From Planctomycetota bacterium (lineage in GTDB: Bacteria > Planctomycetota > Planctomycetia > Pirellulales > UBA1268): a stretch of DNA of 21,884 bases. Shown in pieces: positions 1 to 6,425 of this stretch. The notes under the pieces were generated by a model, which saw only the letters and a list, made by a program, of their open reading frames with translations, was not told the origin of the DNA and did no database searches. A program made the position numbers and the translations under genes. Location: assembly GCA_003669255.1 (NCBI GenBank), contig QWPO01000151.1, positions 1 to 21,884 on the forward strand, read 5' to 3'. Positions within the stretch are counted from its first letter, which is position 1, and each line of letters opens with the position of its first letter.

Positions 1-926
1 CGGAGATCCTGGAGATCCTCGCCGCGGCCAAGCGGCGGCCGATCCGCCACGTGATGCTCAACACGAACGGCATCCGGATCGCCGAAGACTCCGAGTTCGT
101 GGGCCGGCTCGCGGAGCTGCGGCCGGGCTTCGAGGTCTATCTGCAGTTCGACTCGCTCCGCCCCGCGGCCCTCGTGAACCTCCGCGGAGCCGACCTCACC
201 CGCATCCGCCGGACGGCCCTCGAGAACCTGGAACGGGCCGGGATCTCCACGACGCTCGTTGTCGTGGTGAAGCAGGGCGTGAACGACGACGAGCTCCAGG
301 CCATCGTCGATCACGCGCTGGAGTGGCGGTGCGTTCGCGGCGTCGTCTTCCAGCCCGTGCAGGATGCCGGCCGCAACGACGGGTTCGACGCCGCGACCGA
401 CCGATTTCCGCTCTCGGCCATCCGCCGGCGGCTCATCGACGCGGGCGGACCCTTCGGGGAGGGGGACATCATCCCGCTGCCGTGCAATCCCGAGAGCATC
501 GCCATCGGCTACGCCCTGCGGAAGGGATCGACGATCGCCCCGGTGACGTCGTTCTTTCCGCGGGAGCTGCTCGTGGAGGCCCTGCCCAACGCGATCACGT
601 TCGAGAAGTATCCCGACCTCCACAAGCAGGTGCTCGAGTTCTTCTCGCTGGCCACCACGGAGTGCAACAACGAGCGGAAACTTGCGGAGCTCCTCTGCTG
701 CCTGCCGGAGGTGCCGCTGCCAACGGGCCTGGGCTACGAGGACACCTTTCGCGTGGTGATCGTGGAGTTCATGGATGCCCACAACTTCTGCCTGGGCCGG
801 GTGAAACGGTCGTGCATCCACTTCGTGACGCCGGATGAGACGATCATCCCGTTCGAGACCTACAACCTCTTCTATCGCGACGCGGCCGCCCGGGCCAGGA
901 TGCAGCGGTCGCTGGAGGGCTCATGA
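1..926 (+). CDS. Radical SAM protein, COG1964 / tetraether-synthase-like (5' partial)
   Basis: The reading frame is open from base 3, so the start lies before the window and about 307 residues are visible. The visible part resembles the second half of the COG1964 radical SAM family, which includes archaeal tetraether synthase (Tes) and the MJ0619-type pterin/methyl-transfer enzymes. Matching segments are HVMLNTNG, the VYLQFDS strand, a VVVKQGVNDDE-like stretch, GVVFQPVQDAGR, and a C-terminal block with FMDAHNF, RVKRSCIHF and IIPFETYNLF, which in relatives carries Cys ligands for extra Fe-S clusters. The CxxxCxxC radical SAM motif itself is outside the window and cannot be checked. The family joins or methylates unactivated carbons, in Tes the tails of membrane lipids. 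Three membrane-protein genes follow in the same direction, the first 13 bases downstream. The family call is fairly sure; the substrate is unknown. Confidence 0.8.
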   Translation, partial: EILEILAAAKRRPIRHVMLNTNGIRIAEDSEFVGRLAELRPGFEVYLQFDSLRPAALVNLRGADLTRIRRTALENLERAGISTTLVVVVKQGVNDDELQAIVDHALEWRCVRGVVFQPVQDAGRNDGFDAATDRFPLSAIRRRLIDAGGPFGEGDIIPLPCNPESIAIGYALRKGSTIAPVTSFFPRELLVEALPNAITFEKYPDLHKQVLEFFSLATTECNNERKLAELLCCLPEVPLPTGLGYEDTFRVVIVEFMDAHNFCLGRVKRSCIHFVTPDETIIPFETYNLFYRDAAARARMQRSLEGS

Positions 927-939
927 GAGGAGTCGATGA

Positions 940-1215
940 ATGCCTGCGTTGCAGACCGTGGAGCATGGCGGCCCAATGAGAGTCCTGGCGGTCATTCTGG
1001 GGACGTTCGTGGCCCTGTTCGGCCTCGTCTTCGGCGGGTGCGCGATCGCGATGGGGACCGCGGAGGTCTGGTACGGTTTCCCGAACAAGGGGGGGATTTT
1101 CTGGCTGGTGCTCGTGAACGTCTCGCTGGCGGTATTGCTTCTGCGAGCTGCCTACCGGCTCTTTCGTGGACCTTCCCGGCGACGAGAAGCCGACGAGGAT
1201 GCTGTCGGGCCATAA
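940..1215 (+). CDS. Small membrane protein, GGC-x9-WYG type
   Basis: A 91-aa protein that I do not recognise. It has two hydrophobic segments, roughly residues 14-36 and 44-63, and a basic C-terminus (RRREADED). The first segment ends in GGCA, which looks like a lipobox, but the -3 residue is Phe, so lipidation is uncertain. The start at 940 is chosen because a good ribosome binding site (AGAGGAG) lies 7-8 bases upstream; an in-frame ATG at 976 would give a more typical signal-like N-terminus (MRVLAVILGTF). It shares the pattern M[RK]-x-L-x-VIL ... GGC-x9-W-[YH]-G with the next protein, so the two are probably diverged duplicates. The position between a radical SAM gene and an Lgt-like gene suggests a role in the same membrane process, which is inference. 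Confidence 0.6.
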   Translation: MPALQTVEHGGPMRVLAVILGTFVALFGLVFGGCAIAMGTAEVWYGFPNKGGIFWLVLVNVSLAVLLLRAAYRLFRGPSRRREADEDAVGP

Positions 1216-1267
1216 ATCCGCCGCCCTGCTCCGACATCACCGCCGATCGCTCCCGGAGGAGAAACGC

Positions 1268-1732
1268 ATGAAGGCCCTTCTCGTCATCCTGTCATCGGCT
1301 GCGATCCTCGCCGCGGTGTTTTCCGGGGGCTGCTCGCTGATCTGGGTCGGCAGCTACCTTTGGCACGGGCCAAGAGGCGAGATTCGGGACCTTGGTCAGT
1401 TTATCGCCGCGTTGTCCGCTGGCGTGGGCCTCGTGGCAGCGGCAGTGATCGTCGCGAATGTTGGAACGTTGTTCGCGCTCTTCGGGCGTTCGTCGCCTCG
1501 GCTCCGCCTGATGGCTTGCCTGTTCGCCGTGGCCGACGTGATTTCGGCCGTCGCCGCGCTCGCGTGGCTCGTGTGGGCCGACTCGTGGACGTGGGCTCAT
1601 CCGCCGTGGACGTGGCTGGCCAAGGCCGCGGCATGCCTCCTAGCGGTCAAGGGTGTTCTGATCTGGCGGCTAGTGGGCCGTGCTCCGCCACGCCCCGTCG
1701 AGTCGCAGGCCTCCGACCCGAGGCCGGCGTGA
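1268..1732 (+). CDS. Small polytopic membrane protein, relative of the preceding gene
   Basis: A 154-aa protein with about four hydrophobic segments (near residues 3-28, 45-70, 80-103 and 112-135) and a Pro-rich tail. The start ATG has a strong ribosome binding site (GGAGGAG) seven bases upstream. The N-terminus (MKALLVILSS, then SGGCS and LWHG) repeats the plan of the preceding 91-aa protein, with GGC and W-x-G at the same spacing. It has two extra membrane segments that the first protein lacks. The stop codon overlaps the GTG start of the next gene by four bases (GTGA), so translation of the two is very likely coupled. No function can be assigned. Confidence 0.65.
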   Translation: MKALLVILSSAAILAAVFSGGCSLIWVGSYLWHGPRGEIRDLGQFIAALSAGVGLVAAAVIVANVGTLFALFGRSSPRLRLMACLFAVADVISAVAALAWLVWADSWTWAHPPWTWLAKAAACLLAVKGVLIWRLVGRAPPRPVESQASDPRPA

Positions 1733-2442
1733 ACGTACACGCGTGGTTCGACATCGCCGCCGCCACTGCCGCAGCGGCCATGACCGTCGCCTGCTTCTTC
1801 TGGCGGCTCAAGGACGCAGCCGCGCGGATCGACCAGGCGGGCTTCGGCTACGCCTTCGCCCTCGTGGCCGGCGCGGCCGCTGGCGGCTACGCAGCCGGCA
1901 CGGCCAACCTCTGGCTCTCCGGCGAGCCGGGCGTGGCCCGCAGCATCGTGGGGGCGCTCGCCGGCGGAATCACCGCGATCGAACTCTTCAAGCAGGCCCG
2001 CGGCATCACCGGCTCGACGGGCATCATCTTCGTGCCGGCCTTCTGCACGAGCGTGGCCATCGGCCGCTGGGGCTGTTTCTATTCTGGTCTCACCGACCAC
2101 ACCCACGGCGCGGCAACGGCGGTCGCCTGGGGCCACGACTTCGGTGACGGCGTGCTCCGGCACCCGGTGCAACTCTACGAGTCGGCCGCGATGGCCGCGT
2201 TTCTCGTCTACGCCCTCACGATGCTCGCCCGCCGCGACCCATTCTTCCTCCGCAACGGCTTCTACCTGATGGTGCTCTGGTATGCGGCGCAGCGATTCTG
2301 CTGGGAGTTTCTCAAAACCTACGCCCCGGTACTCGGCCCCCTCAATCTCTTCCACCTGATCTGCCTCGGCCTCATCGCCTACGCCCTAACGATGATGACC
2401 AAGGAGCCACCCACCCAGCTCGGGGTCGCCCATGCCCCATGA
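1729..2442 (+). CDS. Lgt-family (prolipoprotein diacylglyceryl transferase-like) membrane protein
   Basis: The 237-aa protein starts at GTG, which overlaps the upstream stop by four bases. The frame stays open much further upstream, but that part is covered by the preceding gene. It is almost entirely membrane-spanning and carries RHPVQLYES at about residues 144-152, the HPxQLYE motif typical of Lgt. The Lgt signature GRxGNFxNxE appears here as GRWGCFYSGL (residues 112-121): the Arg is kept, while Asn becomes Cys and the Glu position is Leu. Canonical Lgt moves a diacylglyceryl group from phosphatidylglycerol to the lipobox Cys. The altered signature and small size (canonical Lgt is mostly 250-300 aa) suggest a side branch with a different substrate. 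It is not safe to call it the housekeeping lgt. Confidence 0.75.
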   Translation: MNVHAWFDIAAATAAAAMTVACFFWRLKDAAARIDQAGFGYAFALVAGAAAGGYAAGTANLWLSGEPGVARSIVGALAGGITAIELFKQARGITGSTGIIFVPAFCTSVAIGRWGCFYSGLTDHTHGAATAVAWGHDFGDGVLRHPVQLYESAAMAAFLVYALTMLARRDPFFLRNGFYLMVLWYAAQRFCWEFLKTYAPVLGPLNLFHLICLGLIAYALTMMTKEPPTQLGVAHAP

Positions 2443-2499
2443 GCCGGCCTCGCTGGTCGAGCGCAGCCAGGATGGCGAAGCGAGGCCAGCGCGGAGTGA

Positions 2500-2522
2500 G
2501 CGGATGCCACGACGGCATCCGC
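2500..2522. repeat. Perfect inverted repeat, 9-bp arms
   Basis: Arms GCGGATGCC and GGCATCCGC flank a 5-base loop (ACGAC). It lies in the spacer after the Lgt-like gene, 58 bases past its stop. It could act as a transcript-end hairpin, but there is no T tract after it, and it sits among other palindromes of the same spacer. Confidence 0.6.
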
Positions 2523-2530
2523 GAACGTCC

Positions 2531-2608
2531 GGCGAAGGGGCATGGGCGGCCCCGAGCGGCGCGGCGCACAGGTTGAAAACCTATGCCACGTGGCGAAGGG
2601 GCATGGGC
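2531..2608. repeat. Direct repeat pair GGCGAAGGGGCATGGGC
   Basis: The 17-base sequence occurs at 2531-2547 and again at 2592-2608, 61 bases apart. Between them lies an imperfect inverted repeat. The nearby string CCCCGAGCGG also occurs twice (2550-2559 and 2701-2710). The spacer is therefore built from recurring modules rather than unique sequence. Confidence 0.65.
2567..2585. repeat. Imperfect palindrome CACAGGTT-GAA-AACCTATG
   Basis: Eight-base arms around a 3-base centre with one mismatch (C against A, a G-T wobble on the other strand). It shares the core CAGGTT...AACCT with the perfect palindrome at 2647-2667, so the two are copies of the same kind of element. Confidence 0.55.
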
Positions 2609-2646
2609 AGCTCTGAGCCGCCGCGGGAGCCCAACGTGGAATGCCT

Positions 2647-2667
2647 GTGCAGGTTGACAACCTGCAC
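2647..2667. repeat. Perfect palindrome, 10-bp arms (GTGCAGGTTG / CAACCTGCAC)
   Basis: Ten-base arms with a single central A. It resembles the short palindromic repeats, of the CAGGTTTTCAACCTG type, that I recall as frequent between genes of planctomycete genomes. It contains a perfect TTGACA hexamer (2654-2659), but no -10 box at the right distance, so a promoter role is not supported. Confidence 0.65.
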
Positions 2668-2711
2668 CTACGTGGGAGCCCCGAGCCTCCCGCAGGTGCA
2701 CCCCGAGCGGA

Positions 2712-2717
2712 TAAGAT
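2712..2717 (+). promoter_or_regulatory. Possible -10 box (TAAGAT) of the thioredoxin-like gene
   Basis: TAAGAT lies 31 bases before the start codon at 2749, in a plausible position for a short leader. No -35 box is visible 16-18 bases upstream, so support is weak. Confidence 0.25.
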
Positions 2718-2748
2718 GGCGTCTCCCAATCCCAGGAGACGCCCGCCC

Positions 2749-3330
2749 ATGGTCCGCACCCCCAGTACGATGCTGCCGCTTGGCACGACCGCCCCCGACT
2801 TCGACCTGCCGAACGTGGATGGCCAGATGGTGGACTACGCCGCCGCCGCAGGCCCGAATGGTACGGTCGTGATGTTCATCTGCAACCACTGCCCATTCGT
2901 GAAGCATGTCGCCGATCAGCTCGCCATGCTCGGCCGCGAGTACGTGTCCAGGGGCGTCGGCTTCGCCGCCATCAGCTCCAACGACGTCTCTGCCCACCCG
3001 GCCGATTCGCCGGAGCAGATGGTCCGCGAGGCCGAGGATCGGGGGTACGTGTTCCCGTATCTCTACGACGAAACGCAGGAGGTGGCGAAGGCCTATCACG
3101 CCGCCTGCACGCCTGACTTCTACGTGTTCGACGCCGATCGGAAACTCGTGTACCGCGGCCAACTCGATCCCAGTCGGCCGGGGAGCGACGTGCCGGTGAG
3201 TGGTCACGATCTGCGTGCCGCCCTCGACACGCTCCTCGCCGGGAAGCCGCCGGTCGCAGCGCAGATTCCCAGCCTCGGCTGCAACATCAAGTGGAAGCCG
3301 GGCAACCACCCGCCCTACTTCAGCCCCTGA
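2749..3330 (+). CDS. Thioredoxin-fold protein of the AhpC/TSA (redoxin) family
   Basis: A 193-aa protein. The start ATG is preceded by AGGAG ten bases upstream; the frame is open earlier, but through the repeat spacer. N-terminal PLGTTAPDFDLPNVDG is the typical opening of redoxins. The active-site region is ICNHCPFVKHV, with Cys45 and Cys48 as a CxxC pair. Further matches are the FAAISSND strand and TPDFYVFD, where the Pro follows a Thr as in the cis-Pro loop. The C-terminus ends with LGCNIKWKPGN. This is the CNHCPFVK group usually annotated as thioredoxin family protein. No signal peptide or membrane anchor is visible, so it is probably cytoplasmic. It likely acts in thiol-disulfide exchange or peroxide reduction; the partner is unknown. 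Its stop is 18 bases from the convergent csrA stop. Confidence 0.85.
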   Translation: MVRTPSTMLPLGTTAPDFDLPNVDGQMVDYAAAAGPNGTVVMFICNHCPFVKHVADQLAMLGREYVSRGVGFAAISSNDVSAHPADSPEQMVREAEDRGYVFPYLYDETQEVAKAYHAACTPDFYVFDADRKLVYRGQLDPSRPGSDVPVSGHDLRAALDTLLAGKPPVAAQIPSLGCNIKWKPGNHPPYFSP

Positions 3331-3348
3331 CGACGTGGGCCACCTGCA

Positions 3349-3609
3349 TCACCGGGGCTTGTCGCCACCGGGCCGCGAGGCGCCGCGATTGGCAAACTTG
3401 CCGATGTCCTGCGTGTCACCCGGCTCAAGCCGCGAGGCACGGAGATTCTCGCGCTGGATGGCCTCGTAGACCTCCTGGCGATGGACAGGGATCTCGGAAG
3501 GGGCGTTGATGCCCAGCCGGACCTTGTCTCCCCGGATGTCGACGATCGTGACAACGATGTTGTCGCCGATCATGATGCTTTCGTCGCGTTGCCTGGAGAG
3601 TACGAGCAT
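3349..3609 (-). CDS. csrA: Carbon storage regulator CsrA
   Basis: An 86-aa RNA-binding regulator that binds GGA motifs in mRNA leaders and usually blocks translation. The start MLVLSRQRDESIMIG is the family signature. Arg6 and Arg44 (in PVHRQE), which contact RNA in studied CsrA proteins, are present. A frame extension upstream to 3663 is ignored because the CsrA N-terminus is invariant and a ribosome binding site (AGGAAGGAA) lies six bases before this ATG. The C-terminal extension (residues 56-86, Arg/Lys/Gly-rich) is longer than in enterobacterial CsrA, as in species that control CsrA with FliW, which binds that region. It is 60 bases downstream of fliW on the same strand, so they form an operon. 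Its leader has likely CsrA sites of its own (see 3617-3657). Confidence 0.96.
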   Translation of the reverse strand: MLVLSRQRDESIMIGDNIVVTIVDIRGDKVRLGINAPSEIPVHRQEVYEAIQRENLRASRLEPGDTQDIGKFANRGASRPGGDKPR

Positions 3610-3616
3610 GGCTGGT

Positions 3617-3657
3617 TCCTTCCTGATCCGTCGTGGAGGCGGCGCTCCGTTGCCGCC
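3617..3657 (-). promoter_or_regulatory. Probable CsrA-binding leader of csrA
   Basis: Read on the minus strand, a 6-bp GC stem (GGCGGC at 3657-3652 with GCCGCC at 3643-3638) shows an 8-base loop AACGGAGC, which holds the CsrA motif ACGGA. A second ACGGA follows at 3631-3627, 19 bases from the first, and AAGGA at 3621-3617 is the ribosome binding site itself. Several ANGGA motifs, one in a hairpin loop and one over the ribosome binding site, is the standard design of CsrA-repressed leaders. The motifs are seen directly; the regulation is inferred. Confidence 0.5.
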
Positions 3658-3669
3658 AGCCACTCATGA

Positions 3670-4110
3670 TTATGCACTCTTTTTGAGTGAAGGTCGTTCG
3701 TGGGAAAGTTCGTATTGCAGTGGGAGGTCGCCGCTCGCAACGACTTGACGGCCCGTGCGGGCTTCGAGGTTGATAACGATCGGCGCTTTGAGATTGAGCG
3801 TGAGGCCTGTGCCGGTTTGTCCGACGACAACGACGACCTGTGCCTGCCGCATATCGGCAAGCGCCAGGGGGCTGAGTTCGCTGCGGGGGATTCGCACCTG
3901 GTACTCGGGAACGAACCGCCTCGGGCTCACGACGGCGAGGGCGATGTCGCCCCGGGTGGTGCTCTGGAGCCAGCCGAGGGCGTCGTTCGACGCGTCGGCG
4001 AGCAGAGCCCATTCGCGGCAATCCTCGAGGCCCGGCATCCCGCTGGGGAACCGGATGAGGTCGCTCGCCTCGACGTCGATGCAACCAAATCGTGTGGTGG
4101 TGATTCGCAT
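3670..4110 (-). CDS. fliW: Flagellar assembly factor FliW
   Basis: A 146-aa cytoplasmic protein matching FliW along its whole length: MRITTTRFGCIDV, then IRFPSGMPGLEDCREWALL, the WLQSTTRGDIALAVVSP block, and a C-terminal half with LNLKAPIVINLEARTGRQVV. In studied bacteria FliW binds either flagellin or CsrA. When flagellin is exported, free FliW sequesters CsrA and flagellin translation is released. The ATG has AAGGAG ten bases upstream. It is the first gene of a fliW-csrA operon; no flagellin or other flagellar gene is in the window. The divergent neighbour is a lipoprotein gene. Confidence 0.95.
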   Translation of the reverse strand: MRITTTRFGCIDVEASDLIRFPSGMPGLEDCREWALLADASNDALGWLQSTTRGDIALAVVSPRRFVPEYQVRIPRSELSPLALADMRQAQVVVVVGQTGTGLTLNLKAPIVINLEARTGRQVVASGDLPLQYELSHERPSLKKSA

Positions 4111-4423
4111 GATACTGGCACTCCTTGCCCGATCCGTTCCGCTCGAATCCGCCCGCCAGGGCTGGTTTCCGACGCGGACTTGGCCGTTTCCCGACGGCTG
4201 TCTGCCGCGGGCCGGTCGAACTCCCGTTCGCCCCCTTGAGATCGGCAGGAGAGGCAGTTGGGGTTAAGAAAAAAGGTCTGGCGAAGAGAAGCCGGTGCAG
4301 CAGGGGGTGACGACGGCGGGTTTCCGGGTGGTCGCGGGCTTTTTGCCGCCGGCTTGACCCGCCCCTAAACTCCTCACAATCGATGCGATGGTTCGATCAG
4401 CCTACGGCTCCACGGGAAGCGTC
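4111..4423. other. Divergent intergenic region, no gene seen
   Basis: The space between fliW (minus) and the lipoprotein gene (plus) should hold promoters for both. I see the sigma-28-like site above, an A-rich run at 4269-4274, and a fairly AT-rich patch near 4350-4385. No convincing sigma-70 pair, small ORF or terminator was found. Confidence 0.4.
4239..4266 (-). promoter_or_regulatory. Possible sigma-28 (FliA) promoter of fliW-csrA
   Basis: On the minus strand TAAC (4266-4263), 16 bases, then GCCGATCT (4246-4239) approaches the sigma-28 consensus TAAA-N15-GCCGATAA, with one -35 mismatch, two -10 mismatches and one extra base of spacing. It would give a leader of about 120 bases before fliW. 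The fit to a motility operon makes it worth noting, but it may be chance. Confidence 0.28.
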
Positions 4424-5167
4424 ATGCGTGAGACAGCAGTGATTCGTCTAGCGATCGTCGGTTTGGTGTTCCTCGTTGTGGGCTGTGCGTCTCGGCCGTA
4501 CGAGCAGGACTATCAGAAGCGGGTCGCGGATTACCGCGGCCAAGCGGTCTTCGCCACGCTCTCGAATGATCCAACGGAGTTTGCCGGCGGCCGGCTGAGG
4601 CTTCGGCTTCCCTCCATCCTGGGGCTGCCGCAAGAAGACGACGGCACCAAGATTCGGGCGCGGCCGCCGTTCGTTCGCGATTTTCCCGGATACGCCGCCG
4701 CCTACGAGAAGTTGCTCGCGATGAACACCACGCAGCTTCCCGCGGTCCTGACCGTCGGCGTTGTGCCCGCTGCCGAACGACGTCACGGCGACGTGGAAAG
4801 GGCGATTCTGGAGCAGGTGCGTCGCGACGAAGCCTTTCCGAAGGCCGACTGGGAGCGGGGCAAATCCGTCGAGCCCGTGGCGGGTGGCCCGGCCATGTGG
4901 GACGTGCTCTCGCTGAGCGGCCAGCAGGAGTTCGAGAGCGTGGTCGCCGGCAATCCCGAGTACAAGAGGTGGCCAGGTCGCTGCGAGATCTGGGTGTCGG
5001 CCGACCCAAAGCAGGAGGCTTGTACCGTGCTCGCGCTTCGCGTGCCCGACGACGTGGCCAACCAGCTGCCGGTGCCGGTGGCGGAGATGATCGAGTTGGT
5101 GGCCCGCACGGTCGAGCCCGTGGCAGCTCCGGCGGAGGAGCCCGCAGTCGAGGCTCCGGCGAACTGA
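4424..5167 (+). CDS. Lipoprotein of unknown function
   Basis: A 247-aa protein with a clear lipoprotein signal: MRETAVIRLAIVGLVFLVVGC, with lipobox LVVGC and the lipidated Cys near residue 21. An in-frame ATG at 4388 would add 12 residues before the signal and is less likely. The mature part is a soluble domain (YEQDYQKRVADYRGQAVFATL at the start, an AVLTVGVVPAAERR strand, RRDEAFPKADWERG in the middle) that I do not recognise, followed by a Pro/Ala/Glu tail. It is probably anchored to a membrane on the periplasmic side. The gene stands alone: fliW is divergent upstream and the LptF-like gene converges with only 10 bases between stops. Confidence 0.75.
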   Translation: MRETAVIRLAIVGLVFLVVGCASRPYEQDYQKRVADYRGQAVFATLSNDPTEFAGGRLRLRLPSILGLPQEDDGTKIRARPPFVRDFPGYAAAYEKLLAMNTTQLPAVLTVGVVPAAERRHGDVERAILEQVRRDEAFPKADWERGKSVEPVAGGPAMWDVLSLSGQQEFESVVAGNPEYKRWPGRCEIWVSADPKQEACTVLALRVPDDVANQLPVPVAEMIELVARTVEPVAAPAEEPAVEAPAN

Positions 5168-5177
5168 ACCCCTGCGG

Positions 5178-6308
5178 TTACTGCCACATTGGCTGGGCCC
5201 GCCAGGCGGCAAGCGGCGCCAGCACGAGCAGCGGCATCCAGGCCCCGATGGAAGGGCTGAACGCATCACCGGTGACCAGCGAGTGCGAGCCCAGCACCGT
5301 CAGGAAGAAGATGACGGTCATGCCCACGCACAAGCCCACTGCGACAAACACGCCCCGTCGGCTCGGCCCGAGCACGAGAGGGATGCCCAGCAGCACCAGG
5401 GCCATGTCGAGCGCTGGGGCCACAAACCGTGAGTGCACACGCAGCGGGATTTCGGCAGGCACTCCCAGGCTGGGGTTACGGATCGCGCGCAGCAGATCGA
5501 GGGTCGAGGAATACTGGCTCCAGTTGGTGGAGCCGATGAGTTGCTCGAACGTGACTTCGCTGATCACGAAGCATTCCCGTGGCTCGAGCCAGGATGCGAC
5601 CGCCCTCGATAACACCACTGGGGCACCGCCGCATTCGAGCGCCGGCAGACCGTCGATGTCGGCCGGCTCGCGGATGCCTCGGAGCAGATAGCCGGCAGGC
5701 CGATCGCCCACCGCCGGCTTGTAGAGCGCCTCCGCGGCCGTGATCTGCGGTCCGTAGCTGCTGAGTTGTGGCGGCATCAGCAGGCTCGGCTGATCGATCC
5801 GCGCCTTCATCGCCTGCGCACCGCGGCCTCGGAAGAGAATGTCCGTGCGGTTGTCGTACCGCGGCTCGAAAGGAGCGACAAACTCGCCCCTGAGGTCCTG
5901 GGCGTTGCGAGCGAACGCCTGCCGGATCCGGGGCAATACGAACTCGCGGTTGGTGGCGGCGAGGAGTGCCACCGCGGCCGAGAACACGAGGACCGGCCGG
6001 GCGATCCGCCAGCGGGTGGTGCCGGCCGCAAGGAGTGCGGTGAGTTCGTTGTGCCGCTCAAGCCAGGAGAGGGCGAACATGGCACTTGCGAGGGAGATCA
6101 CCGGGCTCGTGGCATCGAAGAACCAGATCAGCCTGCAGCCATAGTACGACGCCAGCACCTTCGCCAGTCCGCCGGTCTCTGCGGCGTGCGAGAGGAACTC
6201 CTCCATGTTCGTGAAGGCGTCGAACACGAAGTACAGCCCGGCGAGGCTCACAAACACGACGACAAACGCGTGCAGTTGGGCGCGGGTGAGATAGCGGTCG
6301 ATCAGCAT
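5178..6308 (-). CDS. LptF/LptG (YjgP/YjgQ) family permease
   Basis: A 376-aa inner-membrane protein. The N-terminus MLIDRYLTRAQLHAFVVVFVSLAGLYFVFD is the typical LptF/LptG first membrane helix. A second region SLASAMFALSWLERHNELTALLAAGTTRWRI carries the ELTAL-AAG motif that is characteristic of the family and contacts the LptB ATPase. A periplasmic domain (about residues 130-285) follows, then three C-terminal helices (near 295-315, 320-340 and 345-370). In the Lpt system a pair of such proteins with LptB pulls lipopolysaccharide from the inner membrane. Only one is present here, with no LptB or LptC, so the partner must be elsewhere. No strong ribosome binding site is seen. I cannot decide between LptF and LptG. 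Confidence 0.88.
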   Translation of the reverse strand: MLIDRYLTRAQLHAFVVVFVSLAGLYFVFDAFTNMEEFLSHAAETGGLAKVLASYYGCRLIWFFDATSPVISLASAMFALSWLERHNELTALLAAGTTRWRIARPVLVFSAAVALLAATNREFVLPRIRQAFARNAQDLRGEFVAPFEPRYDNRTDILFRGRGAQAMKARIDQPSLLMPPQLSSYGPQITAAEALYKPAVGDRPAGYLLRGIREPADIDGLPALECGGAPVVLSRAVASWLEPRECFVISEVTFEQLIGSTNWSQYSSTLDLLRAIRNPSLGVPAEIPLRVHSRFVAPALDMALVLLGIPLVLGPSRRGVFVAVGLCVGMTVIFFLTVLGSHSLVTGDAFSPSIGAWMPLLVLAPLAAWRAQPMWQ

Positions 6309-6425
6309 GGGTGCTTGACTGGACCGCCGGCCTGCGGACGATGGACGCTCGTCCGGGGCCGGCCGAGGGCGGGTCGCGGAGGGTAGGGAGCGCGGGCGGC
6401 ACCGTCAATCTGGGAAACCTCGCGA

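Noticed and set aside
1360..1728. N-terminal extension of the Lgt-like protein
   Set aside because: The extension is in frame but overlaps the 154-aa membrane protein gene and is Arg-rich and unlike Lgt. The GTG at 1729 with the four-base overlap is the better start.
1597..2355. 252-residue open frame on the minus strand
   Set aside because: It is antisense to the Lgt-like gene, and its product is Glu/Arg/Gly-rich with no recognisable fold.
2654..2659. Perfect TTGACA as a -35 box
   Set aside because: No -10 box occurs 16-18 bases downstream, and the hexamer is simply part of the 21-base palindrome.
2531..2710. Repeats as a possible CRISPR array
   Set aside because: There are only two copies of the direct repeat, the spacing is 61 bases, further unrelated palindromes lie in between, and no cas gene is near.
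4116..4128. Sigma-54-like sequence TGGCAC-N3-TTGC
   Set aside because: The spacing between the GG and GC elements is two bases short of the strict sigma-54 requirement, and it points away from fliW with the nearest plus-strand gene about 300 bases on.
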